NCBI RefSeq assembly: GCF_015999245.1
Contig: NZ_JAEAMR010000006.1
Coordinates: forward strand, 80,758 to 144,757
Direction of reading: 5' to 3'
Source: Streptomyces sp. AV19
Lineage (GTDB): Bacteria; Actinomycetota; Actinomycetes; Streptomycetales; Streptomycetaceae
DNA: 64,000 bases
The translations under genes were made by a program, and so were the position numbers. How positions within the stretch are numbered: position 1 is the first letter of the stretch; every line of letters begins with the position of its first letter. The notes below the pieces were generated by a model. That model did not search any database. It was not told the origin of the DNA and saw only the letters and a program-made list of their open reading frames with translations. Shown here piece by piece: positions 43,067 through 52,086 of the stretch.

Positions 43067-43582
43067 TCAGATGCCGAACGGGGCGGCGTAGCGGACGGTG
43101 CCGGAGGGCAGGGGGCGCTCGTCCAGGCCCATGGCCATCATGGCCTCGTCCGGTACCTCGATGGTCAGGCCGATGCCGTGTGTCGAGGCGCGGGTGAAGC
43201 CGAACCGCGGGTAGTAGGCGGGGTGTCCGAGGACGGTGACGGCGTGTTCGCCCATGCCCTTGGCCGCGTCGAGTGCGTGACGGATGGCGGCGGAACCGGC
43301 GCCGGTCTTCTGGTACTCGGGGAGTACGGCGACGGGGGCGAGGCACAGGGCCGGGGTGTCGTCGATGTGGCAGCGGGTCAGCAGCGCGTGTCCGACGACC
43401 TTGTCGTCTTCGGTGGTGGTGACGACTGACAGGCCGTCGATCCAGGACGGGTCGGCGCGCAGGGCGTCGACGAGGTCGGCCTCGAGCGGGGTGTCGAAGG
43501 CGGCGAGGTTGACGGCGCGGACGGCCGGGATGTCGGCCTCGGTCTCGGCGCGGGTGTGCCAGTGGTGGGTACGGGTGCTCAT
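43067..43582 (-). CDS. GNAT-family N-acetyltransferase
   Basis: A 171-aa protein of the YhbS-type GNAT group. Motif A is LAPVAVLPEYQKTGAGSAAI near residue 81 (acetyl-CoA pyrophosphate loop Q/R-x-x-G-x-G), followed by VTVLGHPAYYPRFGF near 115. It transfers an acetyl group from acetyl-CoA to an amine; the substrate is unknown. ATG at 43582. Confidence 0.8.
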   Translation of the reverse strand: MSTRTHHWHTRAETEADIPAVRAVNLAAFDTPLEADLVDALRADPSWIDGLSVVTTTEDDKVVGHALLTRCHIDDTPALCLAPVAVLPEYQKTGAGSAAIRHALDAAKGMGEHAVTVLGHPAYYPRFGFTRASTHGIGLTIEVPDEAMMAMGLDERPLPSGTVRYAAPFGI

Positions 43583-43719
43583 GGTGAGATCACGTTCCGT
43601 TTCGTGACGAGTTCTTGTGGTCGTGGTGGCGTCCGCGTGCTCTGCGGTGCGGATCGCCGGACGTGGTGGTGGGTGAGCCGGGGCGGCGGGCCCCGGGCCC
43701 GGGACGCCATGGGCACCGG

Positions 43720-44181
43720 CTACTGCTGCCGACCCTCGAAGCGGCGCATGGCCCGCCGGTGGCCGGTGACGGTTCTGCGGAACCCGGAGCGTTCGCCGGT
43801 GGGCCGGGCGGTGCCGCGCAGGCCCGGGGTGTCGATGAGGACGTCGCCGTGGGGCATGGGCGGCGGTTCGCGGTGGACGGTGGTGTGCCGGCCCTTGCCG
43901 TCGGCCGCTCGTACGGGGGCGGTGTCCATCCGGTCCTCGCCCGGCAGGGCGTTGGCCGGGGTGGACTTGCCCGCGCCGGACGGGCCGGGCAGCACCGTGG
44001 TGCCGGTGACGGTCGCGGTCAGGACGTCCAGGCCCTCGCCGCTGACGGAGCCGGTGGCGACGACGGCCGCAGCGCGGCGGCCTCCGCGCGGGCGCGTGTT
44101 CGGGCAGGGCCGCGGCGATGCGGATCTCCGCCCGGGCGGAAGTCCGGGCTCGTCGGATGCTCGTCGGGGGTGCGTGTCCAC
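43720..44181 (-). pseudogene. RsgA-like GTPase remnant
   Basis: The frame contains VSGEGLDVLTATVTGTTVLP, PSGAGKSTPANALPGED (G1 loop, GPSGAGKS), RAADGKGRHTTVHRE and DVLIDTPGLRG (G3), all characteristic of the ribosome assembly GTPase RsgA, where the HTTVHRELxPLPxGGVLIDTPG segment is diagnostic. The N-terminal OB domain is missing and the C-terminal zinc region is replaced after TPGLRGTARPTGERSG. It is probably non-functional. Confidence 0.7.
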
Positions 44182-44232
44182 CGCGCCGGTACAGGCGGGA
44201 CCGGTACAGAGGGGATGGCCGGTCGCCGTGGT

Positions 44233-45054
44233 TCACGCCGGGTGAGGGTGCGGGGTGGTTCGGTGGGCGGGCAGCCATTGCTCGGCGTAGGCGACGGCTT
44301 CCGCGAGCGGGAACAGCCGTGTGACTGCCGCACCGACCATGCCGTGCCGTACCGCGGCGGGCCGGTCGGCTTCGAACGCGGCTCCCAGGGCGGGGAAGTC
44401 GTCCGCGTCGGTGGCCGGGACACGTACGGTCGTCCAGGTTCGGCCCGCCTCGGTGCGGGCGGCGAAGGAGACGTCTTCCAGCGGGTGCGGGACGCGGTAC
44501 TCGGCGAGGTGGAAGCAGGAGCACACGTCGAAGCCGACGCCGAGCAGCAGGACGTGGGCACCGGCCTCCTCCAGGCGGGCCAGCGGGCTGGACTCACCGA
44601 AGAGACTGTCGGGCGCGTGGCCGTCGGAGACCTCCCGGGCCCGGGGGCCGAGCGCGGCGAAGGACGCCTGCGGATGCGCGCTGCGTACCGCCCCGGGCCA
44701 GCACCTGACCGTCTCCGCGATCACCCCCATGCCGAAGGACCGGCTGACCCGCGGGTCGTAAGCGGGTATCACGTCGCGGATGGCCGGCCACCACTGCTCC
44801 GGAACGGGCGGGTTGCCCCACTCGGCGGGATCGGAGTTGTCCCCCGTCATCGTCGGAACGACGAGCGTTCCCTCCGGCCCGAGCACGTCGAGGAACGCCC
44901 GGACGACGGCCACCGGACCGCCGGCCACCCAGCCCAGCGATGCGAGGGAGGAATGCACCAACAGGGTCCGGCCGGGTCCGGCCCCGGCCGCGCGCAGATC
45001 GGCGGCCAAAGAGTCACGCGTGCACAAAGGCCCGGACACGGGGGATGGGTTCAC
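44233..45054 (-). CDS. Aminoglycoside 3-N-acetyltransferase family protein
   Basis: A 273-aa member of the Antibiotic_NAT family. TLLVHSSLASLGWVAGGPVA near the N-terminus, EGTLVVPTMTGDNSDPAEW near residue 60, RSFGMGVIAE, RSAHPQASFAALGPRA near 124 (His of the catalytic site) and HVLLLGVGFDVCSCFHLAEY near 168 are the family blocks. Members N-acetylate aminoglycosides at position 3; related Streptomyces copies exist without antibiotic clusters, so resistance is not certain. ATG at 45054, 47 bases downstream of the MDMPI-like gene stop. Confidence 0.8.
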   Translation of the reverse strand: MNPSPVSGPLCTRDSLAADLRAAGAGPGRTLLVHSSLASLGWVAGGPVAVVRAFLDVLGPEGTLVVPTMTGDNSDPAEWGNPPVPEQWWPAIRDVIPAYDPRVSRSFGMGVIAETVRCWPGAVRSAHPQASFAALGPRAREVSDGHAPDSLFGESSPLARLEEAGAHVLLLGVGFDVCSCFHLAEYRVPHPLEDVSFAARTEAGRTWTTVRVPATDADDFPALGAAFEADRPAAVRHGMVGAAVTRLFPLAEAVAYAEQWLPAHRTTPHPHPA

Positions 45055-45101
45055 AGCGGAAGTCCTTGGGATGAGAGGTGTCGCACAAGGGGGTGGTGGG
45101 G

Positions 45102-45959
45102 TCAGTGGACGATGGAGACGATCCGGCAGGCCGCCTCCGCCAGCCGACGGTCACCGTCGATGCGGGCCCGGGCCGACGCGGCGTCCGGCCGGACGCCCCG
45201 CGTGCACAGGCGCCACGCGGTCTCCGCGTCCAGGCACACCCGGGCGGCGGGCCGCCCGCCGTCCGGCTCGGCCAGGGACCAGCGGGACCCGGTGGCGGTG
45301 ACGGTCCAGGTGCCGCCGGCCGGGCCGTCGACAACCAACTGGATCTGCGTGCCGACGGGCGCCGTGGTGTCGCGCAGGGTGTGGGGCAGGGCCCGCATGA
45401 AGGTGTCCAGGACGACGGACAGGAAGCGCGGGTCGGGATCCGTGCCCCGGCCGGTCGCGTGGCGGATCTGCTGGCGGTGGGTCCAGAACTCGGTGAAGTC
45501 CCGGGCGCTGTCGAGCCACATCGGGGACGGGTCGGCACCGGCCCAGGACACGCCCAGCGAAGGGGCGTCGGGGTCGGTGGTCTCGAAGAACCGGGCGGTC
45601 TGCCCGCCGACCAGGTCCAGGGTGTCGGTGAGCGCGGCCGGACTCACCCGGGCGTGGGCGTCCACCCATTCCTGGTTGATCCGGTGGATGAACGCCTCCA
45701 GCGTTTCCCCCGGCGCGAACCCGGGACCCTCCCGGTGGCCGTCACGGTCCCGGGCGAGACGCCCGTAGAAGTCACCGAGGAGGTGCGCGGCCAGATCGCG
45801 CACGGTCCAGCCCGGGACCGCCTCCTTGCCCCAGTCGGCGGGCGCCAGGCCGCGCAGTGCGGCCATCAGCGCCGCGTGCTCGGCGACGAACAGGGGCCGG
45901 GCGTCGATCGGGGCACCGAGCCAGGCATGGCCCGGCATGTCGTTGGGCCGGGAGGTCAT
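45102..45959 (-). CDS. MDMPI-fold (mycothiol maleylpyruvate isomerase-like) protein
   Basis: A 285-aa protein. Residues 12-150 match the MDMPI_N/DinB helical domain: LFVAEHAALMAALRGLAPAD, VPGWTVRDLAAHLLGDFYGR with the metal His, RDFTEFWTHRQQIRHATGRG with the second His pair. The C-terminal part is a small alpha/beta domain resembling a sterol-carrier fold (GTWTVTATGSRWSLAEPDGG). It starts at the ATG at 45959, chosen as the first Met after the high-GC leader. Family members depend on mycothiol; the reaction is unknown. Confidence 0.75.
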   Translation of the reverse strand: MTSRPNDMPGHAWLGAPIDARPLFVAEHAALMAALRGLAPADWGKEAVPGWTVRDLAAHLLGDFYGRLARDRDGHREGPGFAPGETLEAFIHRINQEWVDAHARVSPAALTDTLDLVGGQTARFFETTDPDAPSLGVSWAGADPSPMWLDSARDFTEFWTHRQQIRHATGRGTDPDPRFLSVVLDTFMRALPHTLRDTTAPVGTQIQLVVDGPAGGTWTVTATGSRWSLAEPDGGRPAARVCLDAETAWRLCTRGVRPDAASARARIDGDRRLAEAACRIVSIVH

Positions 45960-46329
45960 GGGTAAAGCCTGCCGGCCGGGCGCCCGGCCGGCCACTGAAT
46001 ATCCCGTTCGCGGCGGTCATGGCGCGGGCGGGAAGGACTGCGGGCCCCGGCCGCCGGCACGGCCGTACGCCGCCGGGCACCCGGAACGGGCTGCCGGGCC
46101 CATTCGTACGACTCGTCGTCCCCTGCGGCCTCGCGGTCGTGGCCGTCGGGCAGGGAACAGGTCGCGGTTCGCGGAGTCCCGGTTCTCCACGGCCTGCGGG
46201 CCCTCGTGGATCTCCCGGCGCGGTGCGGGAGTTCGCCGCGCCGCCGCGGCTCCCCCTGCCCGCCACCGCGCCCGGCCTGCTCGCCCCGGCGACCGCGGCC
46301 TTCCGTCACGACCATGGACGACCGGCCGT
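45960..46329. other. 370 bases without a recognised gene
   Basis: Both flanking genes point left, so this stretch should contain the promoter of the MDMPI-like gene and the 3' end of the receptor gene transcript. No repeat, hairpin or gene motif was seen. Confidence 0.35.
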
Positions 46330-47853
46330 TCACCTCGGCGGAATGCAGTCGGTGGGCGGCCTTCCCTCGGGCCAGGAGATCTTCACGAACCGGGGGCTGC
46401 CGTCCGCGGACAGTTCCATGACGGGCACCGCCTTGTTGTACGGGTTCCCGTGCACGTCCAGGCAGATCCACCCGCCGGCGCCCTCCACCCGCTGGGGTCC
46501 CATCAGCCGGGGCCACTCGTTGGCCACGGTGACCAGCCCGGGCACGTGGCCCGGGTCCGGCGTGCGGATGCCCTGCACGGCGGTGGCCATCGCGTCGTAG
46601 GCGACGATGGCCTGGCCGTCCGTGAGGTCGCCGTACTTGAGGGTCCCGATCCCCAGGTCCACTCCCCTGGCGGCCAGCCGGGCGAAGGTGTCGTAGGTGC
46701 TCCGGGAGCCGCCGGCGGCGGGCGCCGAGGCGTCGCGCCAGGCGTCGGGGTGGGCGAGGGCCGTGTAGCGGACGGTGACCTTGTGCTTGACGGCGTTCCT
46801 GTCCAGCTCGGTGTCGCTGCCGAGGTACGAACCCTCGTCACCGGTCAGGACGGTCACCGGCCGGTCCTGGCAGGGGCGCGCGCTCAGCGCGTTGATGAAC
46901 TCGCGGAGCTGGGCGTGCCGGCCCGCGAAGAAGACGTTCTCCGCGTCCTTCGCCCCGCAGACGAACAGCGCGATCTGCCGGGCGGTGCTCGCCGTGCTGC
47001 CGGTGTCGGTGGAGTCGATGGGCTGCGGCTGGTACGGGGAGTCGGCCAGGAGCCGGTCGAACACGTCGCGCAGGGTGCGGGCGTAGCGGTCGTCGGGGTT
47101 CCGGTCGTGGACGAGCAGCGACTTCCTGGGGTCCGTCCGGCCGAAGTGGGTCAGGGCGCGTGCCTCGTCGCGGTTGGTGGGGACGACGCGGGCGAGGCCC
47201 GGGAAGGGCTCCTGCCGGTCGTTGTTGGTGATGTCGTCGGCCGTGATGGTCGTCCCGACCACGGGAACGTGCTTCCTGGTCAGCGCGGTCACGGCGTCCT
47301 TCGTCGCCTGGTCGCTGGTGGCGATGCCGGTCACGGCCCGCAGCCGGTCGGGCCCTTCGGTCATGGCGATCAGCCGGTCCACGACCGGCCGCCAATGGGC
47401 GCTGTCCTTGCCGGTGTTGGCCAGGACCAGGCGGATCGCCGGCCGTTCCCCGTTGGACTCGTGGTTGGCCCGGTACTGCTGGAGGAACGCCCCCTGCACC
47501 GCGTGCAGGATCGTCGAGCGGCGGGTGGGGTCGTCCGAGAGGAACGGCATCATCACGGCGACGGTCGCGTACGTGCCCGGCTCCAGAGCGGCGTTCTCGC
47601 GCGCGATGGCCTCCCCGACCTTCCCCAACTCCTTGTTGCCGAAGACGAATCCGTCCCCGGACACCCCGACGCACTCCTGCTCCGGGCCCGTCTTCCCGAC
47701 CCCGTCGGCACAGGAGGTGTCGGGGTGGAAGAAGCCCCAGGCGAACCAGGCCGCGCCGCCGAGGACGGCCACGGCGGCGGTCACGGCGACGATCCGGGTG
47801 AGGAGGTTGGGGGCGAACAGGTCGCGGAAGGCGTCCACCAGTCTGTTCATCAA
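46330..47853 (-). CDS. Membrane-anchored PBP1-like receptor
   Basis: A 507-aa protein. A single transmembrane helix spans about residues 19-41 (LLTRIVAVTAAVAVLGGAAW). The extracytoplasmic part is a type I periplasmic-binding fold: VAVMMPFLSDDPTRRSTILH near 97, IRLVLANTGKDSAHW, VTGIATSDQATKDAVTALTR, VPVVGTTITADDI and VVPTNRDEARALTHF near 230, with AIVAYDAMATAVQGIR near 415. It resembles amino-acid-binding and ANF receptors but is membrane-tethered and lacks a transporter. It is 54 bases downstream of an ATPase gene in the same direction, forming a two-gene unit. Confidence 0.65.
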   Translation of the reverse strand: MMNRLVDAFRDLFAPNLLTRIVAVTAAVAVLGGAAWFAWGFFHPDTSCADGVGKTGPEQECVGVSGDGFVFGNKELGKVGEAIARENAALEPGTYATVAVMMPFLSDDPTRRSTILHAVQGAFLQQYRANHESNGERPAIRLVLANTGKDSAHWRPVVDRLIAMTEGPDRLRAVTGIATSDQATKDAVTALTRKHVPVVGTTITADDITNNDRQEPFPGLARVVPTNRDEARALTHFGRTDPRKSLLVHDRNPDDRYARTLRDVFDRLLADSPYQPQPIDSTDTGSTASTARQIALFVCGAKDAENVFFAGRHAQLREFINALSARPCQDRPVTVLTGDEGSYLGSDTELDRNAVKHKVTVRYTALAHPDAWRDASAPAAGGSRSTYDTFARLAARGVDLGIGTLKYGDLTDGQAIVAYDAMATAVQGIRTPDPGHVPGLVTVANEWPRLMGPQRVEGAGGWICLDVHGNPYNKAVPVMELSADGSPRFVKISWPEGRPPTDCIPPR

Positions 47854-47907
47854 GCGCTCTCCGGATGCAGAAGCGGACGGGGAAGGAAGCGGACGGGGAA
47901 ACCGGTT

Positions 47908-49911
47908 TCAGAAGGTGCACCGTTGCCCGGCGCCGAGCGCCCACTCCCTCGATGCCTGCCACAGGACGTCACTGCCGGTCCGGTGCAGGTCGGAGAGGCG
48001 CGCGAGTTCGTGGGACATCCTCTCGACGACCCTGGCGTCGTGGAGCGCCAGCGGGTCCCGGACCAGCCACACGGCGTGCAGCAGCCGCTGGATCCGGAAG
48101 TGGAGGACGGGGTCGTCGTCGTGGTCCGGGGGCGGCTGCCGGGGGTCCGTGGCCCCCAGGGCGACGGCCCCCCGGTGGTCCGGGACGGCGAAGTACGGTG
48201 CCGAGGTGATCGCGAGGAGTTCGTCGAGCCACTGCCGGGCCGGCACCTCGGGCCGCCGGAAGGCGTCCCGGAGGTGGACCACCGCGGACTCGGCCCGGCC
48301 GAGGGCGAGTTCGTGGTGCAGCCGGAGGGGCAGGGACGGGATGTGCGGGCGGCCGCGCCACTCGCCGCTCGCGTGGTAGTCGCGCAGGGTGTGGTGGACG
48401 GCCCGCCAGCTCGCGGAGTCCGGGTCCTGGCGGTACAGCCGGTGCAGGAGCGCGGACCGCAGCAGGAGGTCGGCGACGAAGAGGTCCGGGTCCTCGTCCC
48501 AGCCCTCCCTGCGCAGCAGGTCCTTGGCCCGGTGCATGCCGTTGACGCCGCCCCGGGACTGCAGCCGGACCGCGGCGAGGGCCTCGGCGGAGCCGGGGTC
48601 GCGGGCGGCGGCGAGGATCACCAGGCCCTCCAGGCAGTCCGCCGGCACCAGCCGGTGGAGCAGTTCCGCGCCGGTGGTCCGCCCGGTGCCCTGGGCGGGC
48701 GCGTCCAGGAGGGCCCCCGGGGTGGCCTCCCGGCCGTCCGGCAGCCGGTCCACCGCCTCGGCCAGCAGGCGGACGGCGAGCGGGCGGCCGCCGGTGAGGC
48801 AGTGCACGGCGCGGTACAGGCCGGCGGGCCCGCCGCCGGGCGCGGCCTCCACCCGGTCGAAGATGCGGCGCACGTCCTCGGCCTCCAGCGCCGGAATCGG
48901 CGCGGCCAGGACCCCGGATCCGGGCTCCGGGCCGCGCCCCCAGCGGCCCGGGCGGGCGAGCTCCGCGAAGCGCAGGCGCACCGCGTGCTCGGGTGCCGCG
49001 GTGGCCGCGCCGCGCCGCGCGGCGATCACCACGGTCCCGTCGCGGCCGCCCTCGTGCCGGTCGTGCAGCACGGACTCCAGGATCCGGCGGCCGGGTTCGG
49101 CCTGTGCGTTGTCGAGCAGGACCAGCGGGCGTCCGATCCTGCGCAGGCGGCCCACGCCGGCGTAGGCCGCGGCAAGGTCGGCGCGCAGGGCGCCGGCCAG
49201 ATGGCGTTCGGCGACGGCCCGGTGTCCGTCGCCCCGGTGGAAGTGCCGGCCGAGGAGGACCAGCCCGCGCGCGGTGTTCCCGCCCGCGTTGGGGTAACTC
49301 CCGTACCAGTCGGCGGCCTTGCGCTGGCCGCGGTTGAACAGCTCCTCCAGGAGCGATTCCACGGTCGCCTCGACGACGATGTCGACGGCGGGTATGCCGG
49401 TGGTGGCCAGGGTGCTCAGCTTGGTGACCACCTTGTTCAGCCAGGTGCGGCCCTGGTTGTCCCACCAGGAGTCGGGCGCGAGGAGCAGCCCGAGCCTCAC
49501 GGCCTCGGCCCGGATCCGCTCGTCCTCGTCCGGCGCCCAGCCGCTGCTGGCCGCCGCCAGCAGCCCGGCGGCCAGCCGGGGGAAGCGCACCTCGCCGGCG
49601 CCGCGCACCTTGGGCACGAGCTGCTCGCCCAGGGCGTAGAGCGCCTCGGTCACCGGTGTCCACGGCGCACGGCTCCCGTGCGGCGGGCCGGCGAACTCCG
49701 GCGACTCGCAGTCGATCAGGGCGACGGGGAGGTGCCCCCGGTAGGTGTTCCGCAGCTGTTCGAGCACGGCGGTCTTGCCGGTCCCGCGGGCGCCGGTGAG
49801 GAGCACCACGGGCAGGTCGTCGCCGTACTCCAGGCGGGCGCGCCGGTGCTCCGGCGTCAGCCCGACGAGCCGGGGCACGAGCCCCGTGAGCAGAGCGTCA
49901 CGCCCGTACAT
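47908..49911 (-). CDS. STAND-like ATPase paired with the receptor
   Basis: A 667-aa protein with an N-terminal P-loop NTPase: LPVVLLTGARGTGKTAVLEQ near residue 33 (Walker A), RPLVLLDNAQAEPGRR near 260 (Walker B-like LVLLDN), VVIAARRG, and an ordered row of helices to the C-terminus. It resembles AAA/STAND signalling ATPases. The ATG at 49911 is preferred to an upstream reading. The pair with the membrane receptor implies an outside sensor and an inside ATPase; a defence or signalling role is possible. The C-terminus is helical repeat-like, with no catalytic effector domain seen. Confidence 0.65.
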   Translation of the reverse strand: MYGRDALLTGLVPRLVGLTPEHRRARLEYGDDLPVVLLTGARGTGKTAVLEQLRNTYRGHLPVALIDCESPEFAGPPHGSRAPWTPVTEALYALGEQLVPKVRGAGEVRFPRLAAGLLAAASSGWAPDEDERIRAEAVRLGLLLAPDSWWDNQGRTWLNKVVTKLSTLATTGIPAVDIVVEATVESLLEELFNRGQRKAADWYGSYPNAGGNTARGLVLLGRHFHRGDGHRAVAERHLAGALRADLAAAYAGVGRLRRIGRPLVLLDNAQAEPGRRILESVLHDRHEGGRDGTVVIAARRGAATAAPEHAVRLRFAELARPGRWGRGPEPGSGVLAAPIPALEAEDVRRIFDRVEAAPGGGPAGLYRAVHCLTGGRPLAVRLLAEAVDRLPDGREATPGALLDAPAQGTGRTTGAELLHRLVPADCLEGLVILAAARDPGSAEALAAVRLQSRGGVNGMHRAKDLLRREGWDEDPDLFVADLLLRSALLHRLYRQDPDSASWRAVHHTLRDYHASGEWRGRPHIPSLPLRLHHELALGRAESAVVHLRDAFRRPEVPARQWLDELLAITSAPYFAVPDHRGAVALGATDPRQPPPDHDDDPVLHFRIQRLLHAVWLVRDPLALHDARVVERMSHELARLSDLHRTGSDVLWQASREWALGAGQRCTF

Positions 49912-50284
49912 GCGTACCCCCCGGCATGTCCGGCCCCCGGCCGCCACGGCGTCCCGGCCGCCCCGGCAGCACCCGCGGGAAGAGTTTCACGGTGGATCGA
50001 GGGTAGTCACAGCCGGGCCGTCAGCCTAGGGATTTCACTCCGGTGACAGCCGAATCCGACTGCGAATAAAGGGAGTTGTCGACTCCAGTGGCTGCAACAG
50101 CCCCTCCAGCCCCTCGCTGTGCGCAGGCAGCCCCTGGGCGGACGGCCACCCGCTCAGCGGGCGGAATCGACGTTGTCGATCGTCGACGAAGGAAGTGCGC
50201 GGCGGGACGTCCGGGGCCACCCCGTCGCACCCCGGACGGCGTGAGCGTGGAAGGCAAATCGCGAGGGGCGCCCGGGTCGGCCCC
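49912..50284. other. 373 bases without a recognised gene
   Basis: Lies between the ATPase gene start (pointing left) and the 3' end of the glyoxalase-fold gene (also left-facing). It probably holds the promoter of the ATPase-receptor operon, but no confident motif was seen. Confidence 0.35.
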
Positions 50285-50671
50285 TTACTTGCTGTGCACG
50301 ATCTGGATCAGGTTGCCGCAGGTGTCGTCCAGAACCGCAGTGGTGACCGGGCCCATCTCCAGCGGCTCCTGGGTGAAGCGCACCCCGAGCCCGCGCAGCC
50401 GGCCGTACTCCGCTCGCACGTCGTCCACGGCGAAGGACGCGGCCGGGATGCCGTCCCGGACCAGCGCCGTCTTGTACGGCTGCACCGCGGGGTGGCCGGA
50501 GGGCTCCAGCAGCAGTTCGGTCCCGTCGGGGTCTTCCGGCGAGACCACGGTCAGCCACCGGGCCTCGCCCAGCGGGACGTCGTGCTTCTTCACGAAACCC
50601 AGGACGTCGGTGTAGAAGCCCAGGGCCTTGGCCTGGTCGTCGACGAAGACGCTGGACAGATGAATCCTCAT
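50285..50671 (-). CDS. Glyoxalase/VOC-fold protein
   Basis: A 128-aa protein of the vicinal oxygen chelate fold. MRIHLSSVFVDDQAKALGFY, RWLTVVSPEDPDGTELLLEP and the second beta-alpha-beta-beta module (FAVDDVRAEYGRLRGLGV, LDDTCGNLIQIV) are present. His4, Glu/Asp positions at GTELLLE and the final Gln could bind metal, as in glyoxalase I and dioxygenases. GGAGGG precedes the ATG at 50671. The substrate is unknown. Confidence 0.8.
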   Translation of the reverse strand: MRIHLSSVFVDDQAKALGFYTDVLGFVKKHDVPLGEARWLTVVSPEDPDGTELLLEPSGHPAVQPYKTALVRDGIPAASFAVDDVRAEYGRLRGLGVRFTQEPLEMGPVTTAVLDDTCGNLIQIVHSK

Positions 50672-50964
50672 GGGCGTGCCCTCCGGTGCTTCGGGCCTGA
50701 GCCATCGGGTCACGATCGCTCTCTGTGGCCCATACGACAGGGTGGCCCATACGGCAGGCCAGTGAAGACTTGCCTATCGCATGGGGCGCCCTGCCGCCAC
50801 CTGATCGAAGAGGCGGGCGAAGAATTCGTCCCGCAGCTGCCTTGTATGAGGGTTCCGTGACAAAGATGGACTCACGGGACGATTCCGGAACCTCTCGTAC
50901 CAGCGCGCTCATCCAGAAGGACGGAACTGACCGTCTCGCCGCCTTTCGGAGCAGGAGCAGCAGG

Positions 50965-52074
50965 ATGTCGAATTCACCCACCGGGGTCTACCGGTCCCGG
51001 GGCCGCCGCCGTGCGTCCCGTGCCCGGCGCTGGCTCGTCGTCGTGGCGTCCGTCGCCGCGCTCGGGCTGATCGCCTGGCCGGTGATGAGCTACTACGAGA
51101 TCCCGCCGTTCACCGACAAGGGTGATCCCGTCAGCTACGGCCGGGCCGACGGCGCGAACGGCGGGAAGCCCGCCGACTCCGGGACCCTGATGCCCACGGG
51201 CCCGGACGCCGACTTCCGCAATGCCGGTACGAAGAGCGACGGCACGAAGATCAGCGTGGTCACGCTGGACGGCAAGAAGTCCGGGTTCAAGGGCAAGGTG
51301 TGGGTCTGGGCGCCCAAGGAGTACACCGACGACCCGAAGTTCGCGAAGAGCGGCTTCCCCGTGCTGATCGCCCTCCCCGGCGGCCCCGGCTACGAAAGCA
51401 ACTACTGGATCGGGCCCTTCGACACCCCGGACAAGCAGAAGGTGTCGCTGCAGAGCAGCATCTCGAAGTGGTACCACGAGGGCACCAGCAAGCCGTTCCT
51501 CCTGGCCATGCCGGTGCTCAACCCCGGGCCGGACGACAAGGGCATCTACTGGGACGCCAGTGACATCCCCGGCCAGCAGAAGATGGGCACCTGGCTGACC
51601 GAGGACGTCCCGGACCTGATGAAGGCCAACTTCCGCACGATCAAGTCCCGTGACGGCTGGGCCTATATGGGCTCGTCCACCGGCGGCTTCGCGAGCCTGA
51701 AGTCCGTACTGAAGCACCCGGACAAGTTCAAGGCGGCCGTGGCCAACGGCCCGGACATCGTGCCCGACTCGCCGCTGTGGCGCGGCCACGCGAAGGAGAT
51801 GCGGGAGAACAACCCCGAGGTCCTGGCCGAGCAACTGGCGGACACCAAGGGGCCGGACGTCTACCTCGCCTTCCAGTACGGGACGAAGGAGAACGGGAAG
51901 ATGATCAGCGACGTGAAGAAGTTCATCGCCACGTACGGCAAGGGACCGGTCCACACCAAGCTCTGGGAGATACCGGGCGGCTCGCACAACGCCGGAACGT
52001 ACCTCTCGAACATGCAGAATCCGCTGAAATGGATCAGCGACCAGCTGGAAGGACCGACGCCCACGACGTCCTGA
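50965..52074 (+). CDS. Secreted or membrane-anchored esterase (esterase D / antigen 85 fold)
   Basis: A 369-aa alpha/beta-hydrolase. An N-terminal basic region (YRSRGRRRASRARR) is followed by a transmembrane helix (about residues 25-45), so it is a membrane-anchored or secreted protein. The catalytic triad is complete: Ser in MGSSTGGFASL near residue 237, an Asp later and His in GGSHNAGTY near 340. It belongs to the esterase D family with antigen 85-like members. The ATG at 50965 follows AGGAGCAGCAGG. It is the only plus-strand gene between two left-facing ones. Confidence 0.75.
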   Translation: MSNSPTGVYRSRGRRRASRARRWLVVVASVAALGLIAWPVMSYYEIPPFTDKGDPVSYGRADGANGGKPADSGTLMPTGPDADFRNAGTKSDGTKISVVTLDGKKSGFKGKVWVWAPKEYTDDPKFAKSGFPVLIALPGGPGYESNYWIGPFDTPDKQKVSLQSSISKWYHEGTSKPFLLAMPVLNPGPDDKGIYWDASDIPGQQKMGTWLTEDVPDLMKANFRTIKSRDGWAYMGSSTGGFASLKSVLKHPDKFKAAVANGPDIVPDSPLWRGHAKEMRENNPEVLAEQLADTKGPDVYLAFQYGTKENGKMISDVKKFIATYGKGPVHTKLWEIPGGSHNAGTYLSNMQNPLKWISDQLEGPTPTTS

Positions 52075-52086
52075 GGATGCCGGCCG

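Noticed and set aside
45826-50046. A 1406-codon plus-strand open frame.
   Set aside because: It is the antisense shadow of the MDMPI-like, receptor and ATPase genes; its composition is Gly/Arg/Val-rich without domains.
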